Assembly: GCF_900460955.1 (NCBI RefSeq)
Contig: NZ_UFUW01000001.1
Span: 1,734,738-1,798,737 of the forward strand
Direction: 5' to 3'
DNA: 64,000 nt
Source: Cardiobacterium valvarum
GTDB lineage: Bacteria; Pseudomonadota; Gammaproteobacteria; Cardiobacteriales; Cardiobacteriaceae
This document shows, piece by piece, positions 40,665-49,185 of this stretch (its first letter is position 1; each line of letters starts with the position of its first letter). The notes beneath the pieces were generated by a model. It saw only the letters and a program-made list of their open reading frames with translations. It searched no databases and was not told where the DNA came from. Made by a program: the position numbers and the translations under genes.

Positions 40665-42314
40665 TTATTTGCAGGTGAGCGAGACAACGATTCCGCTGTT
40701 GCTGATAACGGCACTGCATTGCCGCCCGTCGCCATCCGGGTAGTACTGCTGGCACCAACCGATGTCAATGCTGCGTCCGCCGACGCTGCAACTGCTGAGG
40801 ACGCCGCCGCTCGTGCCGAGGCTGAGAATGCCGTTGGCACGGGTGAAGCCTTTGTTGCCACGCGGTTTGGCGGCGGGTCTGCCAGCACTTTGCGCGAGGA
40901 TGGGATCGCTGGCGGTACGCAGGGCGTTTTGAGCTTCAACGCGGGCTTGGACGGCGCTGCGTGCGGCAGTCTGCGCTTGTTGGCGCGCCTGTTCTTCAGC
41001 GCGGCGCGCCGCTTCGGCTTGCTGGCGGGTGCGTTCGGCCTGGGCCGCCGCTGCGGCGCGGCGGGCGGCGCGTTCTTCGTTGAGGCGGCGCTGTTCGGCT
41101 TCGCCGGGGTTGGCGTTACTAATGTTTTGCGCCTGAGCACGCAGTTGTTGGGCTTCGCGGGTTGCCGCTTCGGTTTGCTGACGGGCAGCGGCGAGTTCGG
41201 CGGCGTTACGCGCAGCGCGTTGTTCGTCTTCAATGCGTTCTTGTTCGGCGATGCGGCGTTCTTCTTCGGCGGCCTCTCTGGCAGCGGCTTCGGCGCGGGC
41301 GCGCGCTTCGGCGGCCTTGCGCTGGTTTTCCGCGCTGCGTTGCGCTTCTTCCTGTTGTTGCGCGGCATTTTGCGCGGCAAGACGCGCACGGCGGTCGGCA
41401 CCTTTGCGTTTGTCGGTTTTTTTGCCCGCTTCGTTTTCGGCCAGCATGAGCTGGTAGATGAGCTGATCGTCTAGATAGCTGCCGCTTTTGGCCATTTTGC
41501 GTTCCTGGCGGAAGGCCTGGATGGCGGTGCTGATACCGGTGTTTTTACCGGTTTTGTAGCCGAGGTTTTTCAGGGTGTTTTGCGTCTTTTTGCCAAGTTC
41601 CTTGTTGAAGGCGGGTAGCCAGGCAGCATCGATTTTGCCGCTTTGGCTCAGGTGGTTTGCTCTTTGGAAGGCTTTAATGGCTTTGGCGGTGGCGGCAGTC
41701 TGTTTGCCGTTCGCCGCACCGGCATCATGGCCGAGGTAGCGCAGGCCGGTTTGCACGAGTTTGACGAGGGCGCTGCTGTATTGGTTTTTCTGCGCGATTT
41801 TGTTGGCGACGAGCCAGTCAGTGATGTTCTTGCGACCGTTTAATGTGGCGATGTCGTAAAGCGTGAAGCCGCGCGGGTCGGTTTTTTTCAGGTCGCATTT
41901 GTTGTTTTTGTGTTGTTTCAAGGCATCGAGACGACCTTCGGCAGCAGCCTGGAAGACGGCACTTTGTGCTTTGCCGCAGGGGGTTTGCGCGGTTTTGGCC
42001 GGTGCGGCTGCTTTGCCGTTTACGGTGGATTTGGCGGTTTTGCTACCTGCGACAGCTTTGCTGTTTTTGCTATTGGCAGCGGGCTTGGCCGCCGGGGCGG
42101 TTTTACTGTTTTTGGCGCTACTTTTACCGCTGATGGTGGGTTTGCTGGCGGCTTTATTTGTGTTCTTTGCAGCAGGTTTGCTCGTTTTACCTGCCTTGGC
42201 GGTCGCGACAGCTTTGTTGACGGCGGGTTTGGCCGGGGCAGCATCGGTAATGGGAACAGCAAGCGCAAGAATGGTGCTCAGGATGAGGCGGCGGAAGGTG
42301 GTGGTGTGGATCAT
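40665..42314 (-). CDS. Exported Lys/Ala-rich coiled-coil protein with peptidoglycan-binding-like domain
   Basis: A 549-residue protein with a signal peptide (about 1-25, ending ITDA before APAK). Residues 26-110 are a Lys/Ala/Ser-rich basic linker like histone H1. About 115-170 reads like an ankyrin repeat (FQAAAEGRLDALKQHKNNKC and FTLYDIATLNGRKNITDWLV). About 180-250 resembles PG_binding_1 (LVQTGLRYLGHDAGAANGKQ and AIKAFQRANHLSQSGKIDAA). About 300-460 is a charged Ala/Glu/Arg coiled coil. The last 60 residues contain three cysteines and a small beta domain. Probably envelope-spanning; role unknown. Three bases overlap with nudF. Confidence 0.75.
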   Translation of the reverse strand: MIHTTTFRRLILSTILALAVPITDAAPAKPAVNKAVATAKAGKTSKPAAKNTNKAASKPTISGKSSAKNSKTAPAAKPAANSKNSKAVAGSKTAKSTVNGKAAAPAKTAQTPCGKAQSAVFQAAAEGRLDALKQHKNNKCDLKKTDPRGFTLYDIATLNGRKNITDWLVANKIAQKNQYSSALVKLVQTGLRYLGHDAGAANGKQTAATAKAIKAFQRANHLSQSGKIDAAWLPAFNKELGKKTQNTLKNLGYKTGKNTGISTAIQAFRQERKMAKSGSYLDDQLIYQLMLAENEAGKKTDKRKGADRRARLAAQNAAQQQEEAQRSAENQRKAAEARARAEAAAREAAEEERRIAEQERIEDEQRAARNAAELAAARQQTEAATREAQQLRAQAQNISNANPGEAEQRRLNEERAARRAAAAAQAERTRQQAEAARRAEEQARQQAQTAARSAVQARVEAQNALRTASDPILAQSAGRPAAKPRGNKGFTRANGILSLGTSGGVLSSCSVGGRSIDIGWCQQYYPDGDGRQCSAVISNSGIVVSLTCK

Positions 42315-42931
42315 AGGGTTGCCTGTGAATGTTGTTGTGCCGCGAGATGCGGATGGCGCAGCAGGAAAGCCTGCATGGCGATAAGGGTGTTTGCGTTGTC
42401 GAGTTTGCCGGCGGCGAGCCAGTCCAGGGCTTCGCGATAGCTGAGGCGGTGCACGGCGATGTCTTCGCCTTCGGCGGCAATACCGCTGTAAGCGACGGTT
42501 TGGCTGCTGTCAATCTCGGCGAGGTAGAGGTGAACCCGCCCGGCGCTACCGCCGGGGCTACCGAAGTAGCCGGCAACGTATTCGAGGCGGCGGGCACGGA
42601 TGCCGATTTCTTCTTCGAGCTCGCGCTGAATGGCGGCTTCGGGGGTAGTGTCTTTTTCGTCCATGAAGCCGGCGACGATTTCGCGCTGCCACGGATTGAC
42701 GCCTGCCACCATCGCGCCGATACGGAATTGTTCAACGAAGATGAGTTCGCCGCGTTCGGGGTCGTAAGGCAGGGCAGCAACGACGGCGCTGCCCGCCCGA
42801 CCCAGGCATTCGCGCTCAACCAGCTCGCCCATGCCGCCGCGATAGCGTTCGTAAGCGACGGCGTAGCGACGCACACGGAAGAAGCCGCGATAGGTTTCGG
42901 TGTCGTTTTCGACGCGGTAGCGGTAATCCAT
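42311..42931 (-). CDS. nudF: ADP-ribose pyrophosphatase (Nudix)
   Basis: A 206-residue Nudix hydrolase that splits ADP-ribose and related nucleotide sugars. FVEQFRIGAM before the Nudix box and GSSxG-like FGSPGGSAGRVHLYLAEID after it are NudF features. The box AGFMDEKDTTPEAAIQRELE-EEIGI keeps REUxEExGU with the catalytic glutamates, but is one residue longer than the consensus and lacks the first Glu. I set the start at the ATG at 42931; a TTG four codons earlier overlaps the nlpD stop. Third gene of surE-nlpD-nudF on the minus strand. Confidence 0.88.
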   Translation of the reverse strand: MDYRYRVENDTETYRGFFRVRRYAVAYERYRGGMGELVERECLGRAGSAVVAALPYDPERGELIFVEQFRIGAMVAGVNPWQREIVAGFMDEKDTTPEAAIQRELEEEIGIRARRLEYVAGYFGSPGGSAGRVHLYLAEIDSSQTVAYSGIAAEGEDIAVHRLSYREALDWLAAGKLDNANTLIAMQAFLLRHPHLAAQQHSQATL

Positions 42932-42939
42932 GCGGTTTC

Positions 42940-43635
42940 TCAATAGCGGGGGGTAGTGCCGATGTAGGCGTAAGGGTTGACGGATTGACCCTGTTTACGG
43001 GTCTCGAAGTGCAGGGCGGGGATGTTTTGCGGGCTGATGCCCATGGTGGCAATTTGCTGGCCGCGCTGCACGCGTTGTTTCTCACTGACCTGAACATCGG
43101 CAAGGTAACCGTAAGCGGAGAGGACTTTGTCTTCGTGACGCAGGATGATCATGCGGCCAAAACCGGAGAGGCCGGAGCCGACGTAAGCGACTTCGCCATC
43201 GCAGGCAGCGCGGATGGCTTGACCCCGGCTGCCGGTGATTTTCAGCCCCTGCCCACCTGGGGTAGCAGGATCGTATTCGCGCACGACGCGGCCCTGGGTC
43301 GGCCAGCTCCAGCCGGGCTGCCCGGCACTGGATATTTGCGGGGTATAGACCGGGGTACGCATGACGCCGCGCGGCGGCTGGGTGTGCAGACGCTGGCCGA
43401 CGAGGATGCGGTTGGGATCACTGATGCCGTTCCAGCGGGCAAATTCCTGCATATCGAGGCCATAACGCCAGGAGATGCCGAAGAGAGTGTCGCCGGGGCG
43501 AACGATGTAGTCGGCACCGGGACGCAACGCGCCACGCTGTCCGTGCAGTTCGGCGGCGGTCGGGCCGTGGCGGTAATGTGTGCCGCAGGCGCTGAGAAGC
43601 AGGGCAAACAGGGTAAGGGTGGTGAGGCGTTTCAT
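42940..43635 (-). CDS. nlpD: NlpD-like LysM/M23 lipoprotein
   Basis: A 231-residue lipoprotein (MKRLTTLTLFALLLSACGTH, lipobox LSAC) with one LysM domain (about 43-87, YIVRPGDTLFGISWRYGLDM) and a C-terminal M23/LytM domain (about 108-231). The catalytic HxxxD and HxH zinc ligands of active M23 enzymes are largely absent (GLKITGSRGQAIRAACDGEV; PALHFETRKQG keeps one His), as in NlpD and EnvC, which act as activators of amidases for septal splitting. Overlaps surE by four bases (43632-43635), the usual surE-nlpD neighbourhood. Confidence 0.88.
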   Translation of the reverse strand: MKRLTTLTLFALLLSACGTHYRHGPTAAELHGQRGALRPGADYIVRPGDTLFGISWRYGLDMQEFARWNGISDPNRILVGQRLHTQPPRGVMRTPVYTPQISSAGQPGWSWPTQGRVVREYDPATPGGQGLKITGSRGQAIRAACDGEVAYVGSGLSGFGRMIILRHEDKVLSAYGYLADVQVSEKQRVQRGQQIATMGISPQNIPALHFETRKQGQSVNPYAYIGTTPRY

Positions 43636-44384
43636 CGGGCATCCTCCAGCCAGGTGCCAAGATCGTGCAGCTGGTCGTGCGCGGTGAGATCAAATTGCAG
43701 CGGCGTGACGGAAACGTAACCGGCCTCAACTGCGTGGAAATCGGTGTTGTCACCTCCCCTGGCGAAATTGCCCGCCGAACCGATCCAGTAGAGGATTTTG
43801 TCGCGCGGGTTTTTCGTTTGTTGCAGGGGGCCGGCGGGGTGACGCGCGCCGAGGACGGTGGCGCGGATGCCCTTGATGTCCTTGTAGGGCAAATCGGGGA
43901 TGTTGATGTTGAGGAAGAGGTTGCGCGGCATGGGACTTTCACTCATGTGACGGTAGAGGTCGGTGGTAATTTTCACGGCGCTGTCAAGGTGGGCTGGGTT
44001 GCGTGCCGCGATGGAGACGGCGATGGCGGGCAGGCCGAGGTTGTGTCCTTCGAAAGCGGCGGCGACAGTGCCGGAATAGAGCACGTCTTCGCCCATATTG
44101 GCGCCGTGGTTGATGCCGGAAATGACCATATCGGGGCGGGTGTCAAGGTAGCCGGTCAGGGCGAGGTGGACACAGTCGGAAGGGGTGCCGTCCACGCTCC
44201 AGATGTTGGCGCCGTGTTCGGTGATACTGAGCGGGCGTTTCAGAGTGAGGGAATGGCTGGCCCCGCTGCAATCGCGGTCAGGGGCGATAACAGCGAGGCG
44301 GGTCACTTCATGGTGCAGGGCTTCGGTCAGGCGGCGCAATCCCGGGGCAAGATAGCCGTCGTCGTTGGACAGTAAGAGGAACAT
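43632..44384 (-). CDS. surE: 5'/3'-nucleotidase SurE
   Basis: A 250-residue metal-dependent nucleoside monophosphatase. MFLLLSNDDGYLAPGLRRLT carries the DD metal ligands at 8-9; APDRDCSGASHSLTLKRPL is the second motif with the Ser ligand; SGINHGANMGEDVLYSGTVA contributes the Asn ligand. All are intact and in order. First gene of surE-nlpD-nudF; divergent from alr with 184 bases between. No canonical pcm or truD gene is next to it in this window. Confidence 0.96.
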   Translation of the reverse strand: MFLLLSNDDGYLAPGLRRLTEALHHEVTRLAVIAPDRDCSGASHSLTLKRPLSITEHGANIWSVDGTPSDCVHLALTGYLDTRPDMVISGINHGANMGEDVLYSGTVAAAFEGHNLGLPAIAVSIAARNPAHLDSAVKITTDLYRHMSESPMPRNLFLNINIPDLPYKDIKGIRATVLGARHPAGPLQQTKNPRDKILYWIGSAGNFARGGDNTDFHAVEAGYVSVTPLQFDLTAHDQLHDLGTWLEDAR

Positions 44385-44511
44385 GACGCTTCCGGATGGT
44401 GAGTTGGGCGCAGTTTATAACGGTGCCCGCCGTGTTTTCAATTGGCGGGGCAGTGGTAAAAATGAGACGCGGCGGGCATGGTTACGCCGTTTCCCGGGAA
44501 GTTGCCATCGG

Positions 44512-44539
44512 TTTTTGCGCTTGAGCAGCGGCGTATAAT
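44512..44539 (+). promoter_or_regulatory. Probable alr promoter
   Basis: TATAAT at 44534-44539 preceded by TTTTTG at 44512-44517 (16-base spacer), 30 bases before the alr ATG. The -10 is consensus; the -35 is weak. Confidence 0.45.
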
Positions 44540-44568
44540 CCGCGCTTCTTTTTTGTTTGGGGTATGTG

Positions 44569-45630
44569 ATGCGTTCTTTGTGGAAAGAGGTGGATCTCGC
44601 GGCGTTGCGGCACAACGTGCGGATGCTGGCCGCGCAGGCGGGGGCGGCACGGGTGATGGCGGTGGTCAAGGCTGATGCCTATGGGCACGGGGTGGCGGCG
44701 CTGCTGCCGGTGTTGCGCGAGATGTCCTGTTTTGCTGTCGCCTGCATGGAAGAGGCGCTGGCGTTGCGTGCGCTGGGGCTTGCGCAGCCGGTGCTGTTGC
44801 TGGAAGGGGTGTTTGCCGCCGATGAGCTGGATGTGTGCGCCGCCGAGGGGTTTGAGCCGTGGCTGCATGACGGGCGGCAGCTGGAATGGTATCGCCACGC
44901 GGCAGCCAAACCCGCCTGCTGGCTGAAGGTCGATAGCGGCATGCACCGCCTGGGGTTCGCGCCAAGCGAGGTGCCGCAAGCGGTGGCGGCGTTACAGGGC
45001 CTGCCCTGTCGTGGTCTTGCCACGCATTTTGCCTGCGCCGATGAGGCGGATTTGTCCCACGCCGAGGCACAGTGGCGCGTATTTGACGCGTTGCCGTTGC
45101 CGCCCGGCTGGTTGCGCACGGCGGCGAATTCGGCGGCGCTGTTCGCCCTGCCGCAGTCGCGCGCGGATTGGGTGCGGCCCGGTTTGGCGCTGTACGGGAT
45201 GTCACCGTTTGCCGGCCGCTCAGCGGCGGATTTGGGGCTGCGTCCGGTGCTTGGCCTGCATTCGGCGGTGCTGGCGACGCATTTTGTTACGCGCGGCGAG
45301 GGGGCGGGTTATGGCTGCGGTTTTGTCGCCACTGAGGACGGTTATCTGGCGACGATTGCGCTGGGTTATGGTGATGGTTTCCCGCGCGCGATTGCAAGCG
45401 GCACGGTGCAGGTGCGTATCGGTGCGGCGGCGTTCCCGCTGGTCGGGCGGGTGGCGATGGATATGGCGCTGGTCTGGCTGGGACGTGAGGCGGTTCCCGT
45501 CGGCAGTCCAGTGCTGGTTTTTGGCGACGGGCATCCGGTGGAGATGGTCGCCACGCAGGCAGGGACGATTCCTTATACGCTGACGACGATGTTGTCGCCG
45601 CGTGTGCACACGGTGGTGAAAAATGGCTAA
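44569..45630 (+). CDS. alr: Alanine racemase
   Basis: A 353-residue PLP enzyme making D-alanine for peptidoglycan. The Schiff-base Lys34 is in AVVKADAYGHG; VDSGMHRLGF and GLATHFACADE are barrel strands; RPGLALYGMSP and the catalytic Tyr region GYGCGFVATEDG follow; MDMALV precedes the C-terminal beta domain. The start at 44569 keeps the normal opening of the enzyme; an in-frame start at 44557 is less likely. Feeds Ddl (54083) and MurF. Its end overlaps radA by eight bases. Confidence 0.96.
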   Translation: MRSLWKEVDLAALRHNVRMLAAQAGAARVMAVVKADAYGHGVAALLPVLREMSCFAVACMEEALALRALGLAQPVLLLEGVFAADELDVCAAEGFEPWLHDGRQLEWYRHAAAKPACWLKVDSGMHRLGFAPSEVPQAVAALQGLPCRGLATHFACADEADLSHAEAQWRVFDALPLPPGWLRTAANSAALFALPQSRADWVRPGLALYGMSPFAGRSAADLGLRPVLGLHSAVLATHFVTRGEGAGYGCGFVATEDGYLATIALGYGDGFPRAIASGTVQVRIGAAAFPLVGRVAMDMALVWLGREAVPVGSPVLVFGDGHPVEMVATQAGTIPYTLTTMLSPRVHTVVKNG

Positions 45631-46999
45631 GGCGAAGTCGCAGTTTGTCTGCCGCGAGTGCGGCGCGGTCTATCCGAAGTGGCAGGGACAGTGCCGCGAT
45701 TGTGGTGCCTGGAATGCGCTGGATGAGGAAGCGGTGCAGGCGGCGCCGTCGCGCGGCAGCAAGGGTGGCGGTTATGCGGGTGTGGCTGCCGGCAAGGTGC
45801 AGCGGCTGGATGCGGTGGAACTGATTGAGGAGGCGCTCCTGCCCAGCGGCATCAGCGAGTTTGACCGCGTCCTCGGCGGCGGCCTGGTCAGTGGCGGCGT
45901 GGTGCTGATTGGTGGCGATCCGGGCATTGGTAAATCGACGTTGTTGTTGCAAACGGTGCATCACATCGCTGCCACGCGCCGCTGTCTGTATGTGAGCGGC
46001 GAGGAATCGCCCCGGCAAATCGGGCTGCGCGCCGAGCGGCTAGGTCTGGCGCGCGAGCGGATTTTGTTGTTCAGCGAAACGCAGGTGGAGAAGATTCTGG
46101 CAACGGCGCTGGCGGAGCAACCGGAGGTGCTGGTGGTCGATTCGATTCAGACGCTATACAGCGAGGCGCTCTCCGCCGCGCCGGGGGCGGTGAGCCAGTT
46201 GCGCGAATGCACGGCGCAGTTGGTGCGTTTTGCCAAGAGCACCGGCACGACGGTATTCCTGATTGGTCATGTGACAAAAGAGGGCTCGATTGCCGGACCG
46301 CGCGTACTGGAACACATGGTGGACACGGTGCTGTATTTCGAAAGCGAGGCGGGCAGCCGCTTCCGTATGCTGCGCGCGGTAAAAAACCGCTTCGGGCCGG
46401 TGAACGAGCTGGGGATGTTTGCCATGCTGGAAGCTGGCTTGAAGCCGGTCGCCAATCCGTCGGCGATTTTCCTCTCGCGGCCGGACGGGCAGCAGCCTGG
46501 CAGCGCGGTGGTACCGGTGTGGGAAGGGACGCGTGCGCTGCTCGTTGAGGTGCAGGCACTGGTGGATGGCGGCGGGGGTGGCTATCCGCGTCGCGTTACC
46601 CTGGGACTGGACAGCGGACGGCTGGCCATGCTGCTCGCGGTGCTGCACCGCCACGGCGGGGTCGCCCTGCATGACATGGATGTGTACGTGAATGTTGTCG
46701 GCGGCCTGAAAATCAGCGAGACCGCAGCGGATCTGGCGGTGCTGGCAGCGGTCTGGTCCAGTCTGCGCGAACGCGCCCTGCCGCGCGAACTGGTGCTGAT
46801 GGGCGAGGTGGGGTTATCCGGCGAACTGCGCCCCGTCGCCAACGGTGAAGCGCGCATCAAGGCGGCGCAGCAGCACGGCTTCAAGCAGGTCATCCTGCCC
46901 GAAGCTAACCGCCCGCGCGCCTCTGCTACAATGCGCGGCCTGAATATCCACCCGGCCGCGACCCTCGCCGCCGCGCTGGATGTCCTCACATCCCTGTAA
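45623..46999 (+). CDS. radA: DNA repair protein RadA
   Basis: A 458-residue RecA-related ATPase that helps branch migration in recombination repair. The N-terminal C4 zinc finger is CRECGAVYPKWQGQCRDCGA (about 10-29); Walker A is GGDPGIGKSTLLLQ; the RadA-specific KNRFG motif is in AVKNRFGPVNELGMF; the C-terminal Lon-like domain includes GEVGLSGELRPV. Full length. Downstream are 17 bases to galU, so read-through is likely. Confidence 0.97.
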   Translation: MAKAKSQFVCRECGAVYPKWQGQCRDCGAWNALDEEAVQAAPSRGSKGGGYAGVAAGKVQRLDAVELIEEALLPSGISEFDRVLGGGLVSGGVVLIGGDPGIGKSTLLLQTVHHIAATRRCLYVSGEESPRQIGLRAERLGLARERILLFSETQVEKILATALAEQPEVLVVDSIQTLYSEALSAAPGAVSQLRECTAQLVRFAKSTGTTVFLIGHVTKEGSIAGPRVLEHMVDTVLYFESEAGSRFRMLRAVKNRFGPVNELGMFAMLEAGLKPVANPSAIFLSRPDGQQPGSAVVPVWEGTRALLVEVQALVDGGGGGYPRRVTLGLDSGRLAMLLAVLHRHGGVALHDMDVYVNVVGGLKISETAADLAVLAAVWSSLRERALPRELVLMGEVGLSGELRPVANGEARIKAAQQHGFKQVILPEANRPRASATMRGLNIHPAATLAAALDVLTSL

Positions 47000-47016
47000 C
47001 AAGAGGTACGAAACAC

Positions 47017-47895
47017 ATGAGTGAACCCGTCAAACTCGCAGTCTTCCCCGTTGCCGGATTCGGCACCCGCTTCCTGCCCGCGACCAAGGCCACCCCGAAA
47101 GAAATGCTGCCCGTGGTGGACAAACCGCTGATCCAGTACGCCGTCGAAGAAGCCTACGAAGCGGGCATCCGCAACATGATCTTTGTGACCGGACGCAACA
47201 AATGGGCGATTACCGAACACTACGATATCGCCTACGAACTCGAAAACGAACTCGAACGGCGCAGCAAAAAAGAATTCCTGCAACTCGTGCGCCGCATCAA
47301 GCCGCGCGACATGAGCGTCACCTACATCCGCCAGGAAATGGCGATGGGCCTCGGCCACGCCGTGCTCTGCGCCCAGCCCATCGTGCGTGACCGCCCCTTC
47401 GCCATCCTGCTTGCCGATGACCTCGTCATCAACGAAGGCAAATCCGTGATAAAGCAGATGGTGGAAGTCTTTGAAAAACACCAGCAGGGCGTACTTGGCG
47501 TGATGGACGTGCCGCGCGAAGACACCAAGCGTTACGGCATCATCACCGAAGGCGCGGCGCTGTCCGAACAAATCGTCACCGTTGACGCCATCGTCGAAAA
47601 ACCCGAAGCGGCAGAAGCGCCTTCCACCCTCGCCGTCATTGGCCGCTACATCCTGCCGGGCTACATCATGCAGCTCCTGCAAAACACGCCGAAAGGCGCG
47701 GGCGGCGAAATCCAGCTCACCGACGCGATCAGTGCGCTGATCAAAGAACGCACCGTGCTCGCCTACCGCTTCGAAGGTAAACGCTACGACTGCGGCGACA
47801 AACTCGGCTACCTGGAAGCCAACGTCGAACTCGGCCTGCGCCACCCCGAACTGGGCGAAGGCTTCCGCGAGTATCTGAGAAATCTCGAACTGTAA
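47017..47895 (+). CDS. galU: UTP--glucose-1-phosphate uridylyltransferase
   Basis: A 292-residue enzyme making UDP-glucose for envelope polysaccharides. VFPVAGFGTRFLPATKATPK is the nucleotide-binding signature; VDKPLIQYAVEEAYEAGI follows; RQEMAMGLGHAVLCAQPIV and FAILLADDLVI carry the catalytic and metal-binding Asp residues; VEKPEAAEAPS precedes the C-terminal EIQLTDAI motif. Spacing and ribosome site AAGAGGT support the ATG at 47017. A hairpin terminator follows. Confidence 0.97.
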   Translation: MSEPVKLAVFPVAGFGTRFLPATKATPKEMLPVVDKPLIQYAVEEAYEAGIRNMIFVTGRNKWAITEHYDIAYELENELERRSKKEFLQLVRRIKPRDMSVTYIRQEMAMGLGHAVLCAQPIVRDRPFAILLADDLVINEGKSVIKQMVEVFEKHQQGVLGVMDVPREDTKRYGIITEGAALSEQIVTVDAIVEKPEAAEAPSTLAVIGRYILPGYIMQLLQNTPKGAGGEIQLTDAISALIKERTVLAYRFEGKRYDCGDKLGYLEANVELGLRHPELGEGFREYLRNLEL

Positions 47896-47913
47896 TGGCA
47901 GCACCAGGCATCA

Positions 47914-47939
47914 GGCGGGCTTCCGGCCCGCCATTTTTC
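47914..47939 (+). terminator. Terminator after galU
   Basis: GGCGGGC-TTCCG-GCCCGCC then ATTTTTC, 18 bases after the galU stop. Confidence 0.8.
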
Positions 47940-47949
47940 TGCCTGACTG

Positions 47950-47972
47950 ACAGCCGCCAAGCGAAACAACCA
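47950..47972 (+). repeat. Diverged CCAAGCGG-family unit
   Basis: GCCAAGCGAAACAACCACGC between galU and hemH, matching the ATAACCACGC-tail type with three differences. Confidence 0.55.
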
Positions 47973-48001
47973 CGCACTATTTCCCCTCACACCGATCCTT
48001 T

Positions 48002-48991
48002 ATGACCTCACCAACTGCCGCCGTCCTCCTCATCAACCTCGGCTCGCCCGACGCGCCGACCCGTCAGGCTCTACGCCCCTACCTCAGCGAATTTCTCTCC
48101 GACCCGCGCGTCGTTGACCTGCCGCGCTGGAAATGGCTGCCCATCCTGCACGGCATCGTCCTCAACACCCGTCCCCAGCGCAGCGCCCATGCCTACCAGC
48201 AAATCTGGCAGGAAGACGGCGCACCGCTGATTACCATCAGTGCGCGGCAGACCGTCGCCCTGCGCCATGCCCTTGCCGCACGCGGGCAGCACATTGCCGT
48301 CGAATACGCCATGCGCTATGGTCGCCCCGGCATCGGCGATGCCCTGCAACGCCTCGCTACCGCCAACATCGACAAACTGCTCGTCATCCCGATGTACCCG
48401 CAATACAGCGACGCCACCACCGCCAGCGTCTTCGACGGTGTCGCGCAAGCACTCACCAAGCGGCGCGGCATCCCCGAACTGCGCTTCGTGCGCGACTGGC
48501 ACCGGCACCCCGCTTACATCAACGCCCTGACCGCCAGCATCCGCCGCCACTTCCTCGCCCACGGTCAGGCGGAAAAACTGCTCTTCTCCTACCACGGGGT
48601 GCCGGAACGCTACGTCCGCGAAGGTGACCCCTACCGGCAACAGTGCGAAGCAACCACTGCCGCCGTCGCTCAAGCCCTCAACTTGCCCGCCGAACGCTAT
48701 CAGCTCGTCTATCAGTCCCGCTTCGGCAAAGAAACCTGGCTGCAACCCTACGCCGATGAGACCATCCGCGCACTCGCTGAGGCGTGCTGCGACAGTGTGA
48801 GCGTCATCTGCCCCGGCTTTACCGCCGACTGCCTCGAAACCCTGGAAGAAATGGCGATGACCAACCGCGACCTTTTCCTGCAACACGGCGGCAAACACTA
48901 CGACTACATCCCGGCACTGAACGACGATCCCGCCCACATTGCCCTGCTTGCCGATCTGGTCGCCCAGCACACGCGGGACTGGGTCAGGTGA
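48002..48991 (+). CDS. hemH: Ferrochelatase
   Basis: A 329-residue enzyme inserting Fe2+ into protoporphyrin IX, the last heme step. VLLINLGSPDAPTRQALRPY is the family opening; NTRPQRSAHAYQQIW, PMYPQYSDATTASVFD and LLFSYHGVPERYVREGDPY (with the catalytic His) follow, and SVICPGFTADCLETLEEMAM carries the conserved Glu. Length is normal for the Gram-negative soluble form. It adds to hemL, hemC, hemD, hemX and hemY already in the window. No obvious ribosome site precedes the ATG. Confidence 0.96.
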   Translation: MTSPTAAVLLINLGSPDAPTRQALRPYLSEFLSDPRVVDLPRWKWLPILHGIVLNTRPQRSAHAYQQIWQEDGAPLITISARQTVALRHALAARGQHIAVEYAMRYGRPGIGDALQRLATANIDKLLVIPMYPQYSDATTASVFDGVAQALTKRRGIPELRFVRDWHRHPAYINALTASIRRHFLAHGQAEKLLFSYHGVPERYVREGDPYRQQCEATTAAVAQALNLPAERYQLVYQSRFGKETWLQPYADETIRALAEACCDSVSVICPGFTADCLETLEEMAMTNRDLFLQHGGKHYDYIPALNDDPAHIALLADLVAQHTRDWVR

Positions 48992-49057
48992 AGAACGCGC
49001 CACAGCACCGCCTGGTGGATCGCGCCAATAGCACCGCCCCGCGCTTTCCCTTACCAT

Positions 49058-49162
49058 GTAGGCGTTTCAAATAGGACTGAGACCAGGCGGCGGGCCAAAG
49101 ACGGTACAAACTGGTACGGCGAGGCCCGCCAACACCGTATCCATTCTATTTGGGACGACTAC
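49058..49162 (+). ncRNA. 105-bp strongly paired element (structured RNA or miniature inverted-repeat element)
   Basis: The outer arms 49058-49074 (GTAGGCGTTTCAAATAG) and 49146-49162 (CTATTTGGGACGACTAC) pair at 16 of 17 positions as RNA, including two G-U pairs. Inside, GGCGGGCC (49089-49096) pairs perfectly with GGCCCGCC (49123-49130), enclosing a smaller GTAC / GTAC pairing. The element lies 23 bases before the SDR gene ATG and 67 after the hemH stop. It matches no RNA family I can recall. It could be a leader RNA of the SDR gene or a small mobile palindrome. Confidence 0.5.
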
Positions 49163-49185
49163 AACGCCACCCACCGGACCCCCCC

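Noticed and set aside
49074..49090. Possible TPP riboswitch because of the CUGAGA motif
   Set aside because: The second conserved part of the THI box (ACCUGAUCNGG with GCGNAGGGA) is absent and the SDR gene has no link to thiamine; kept only as an unclassified paired element.
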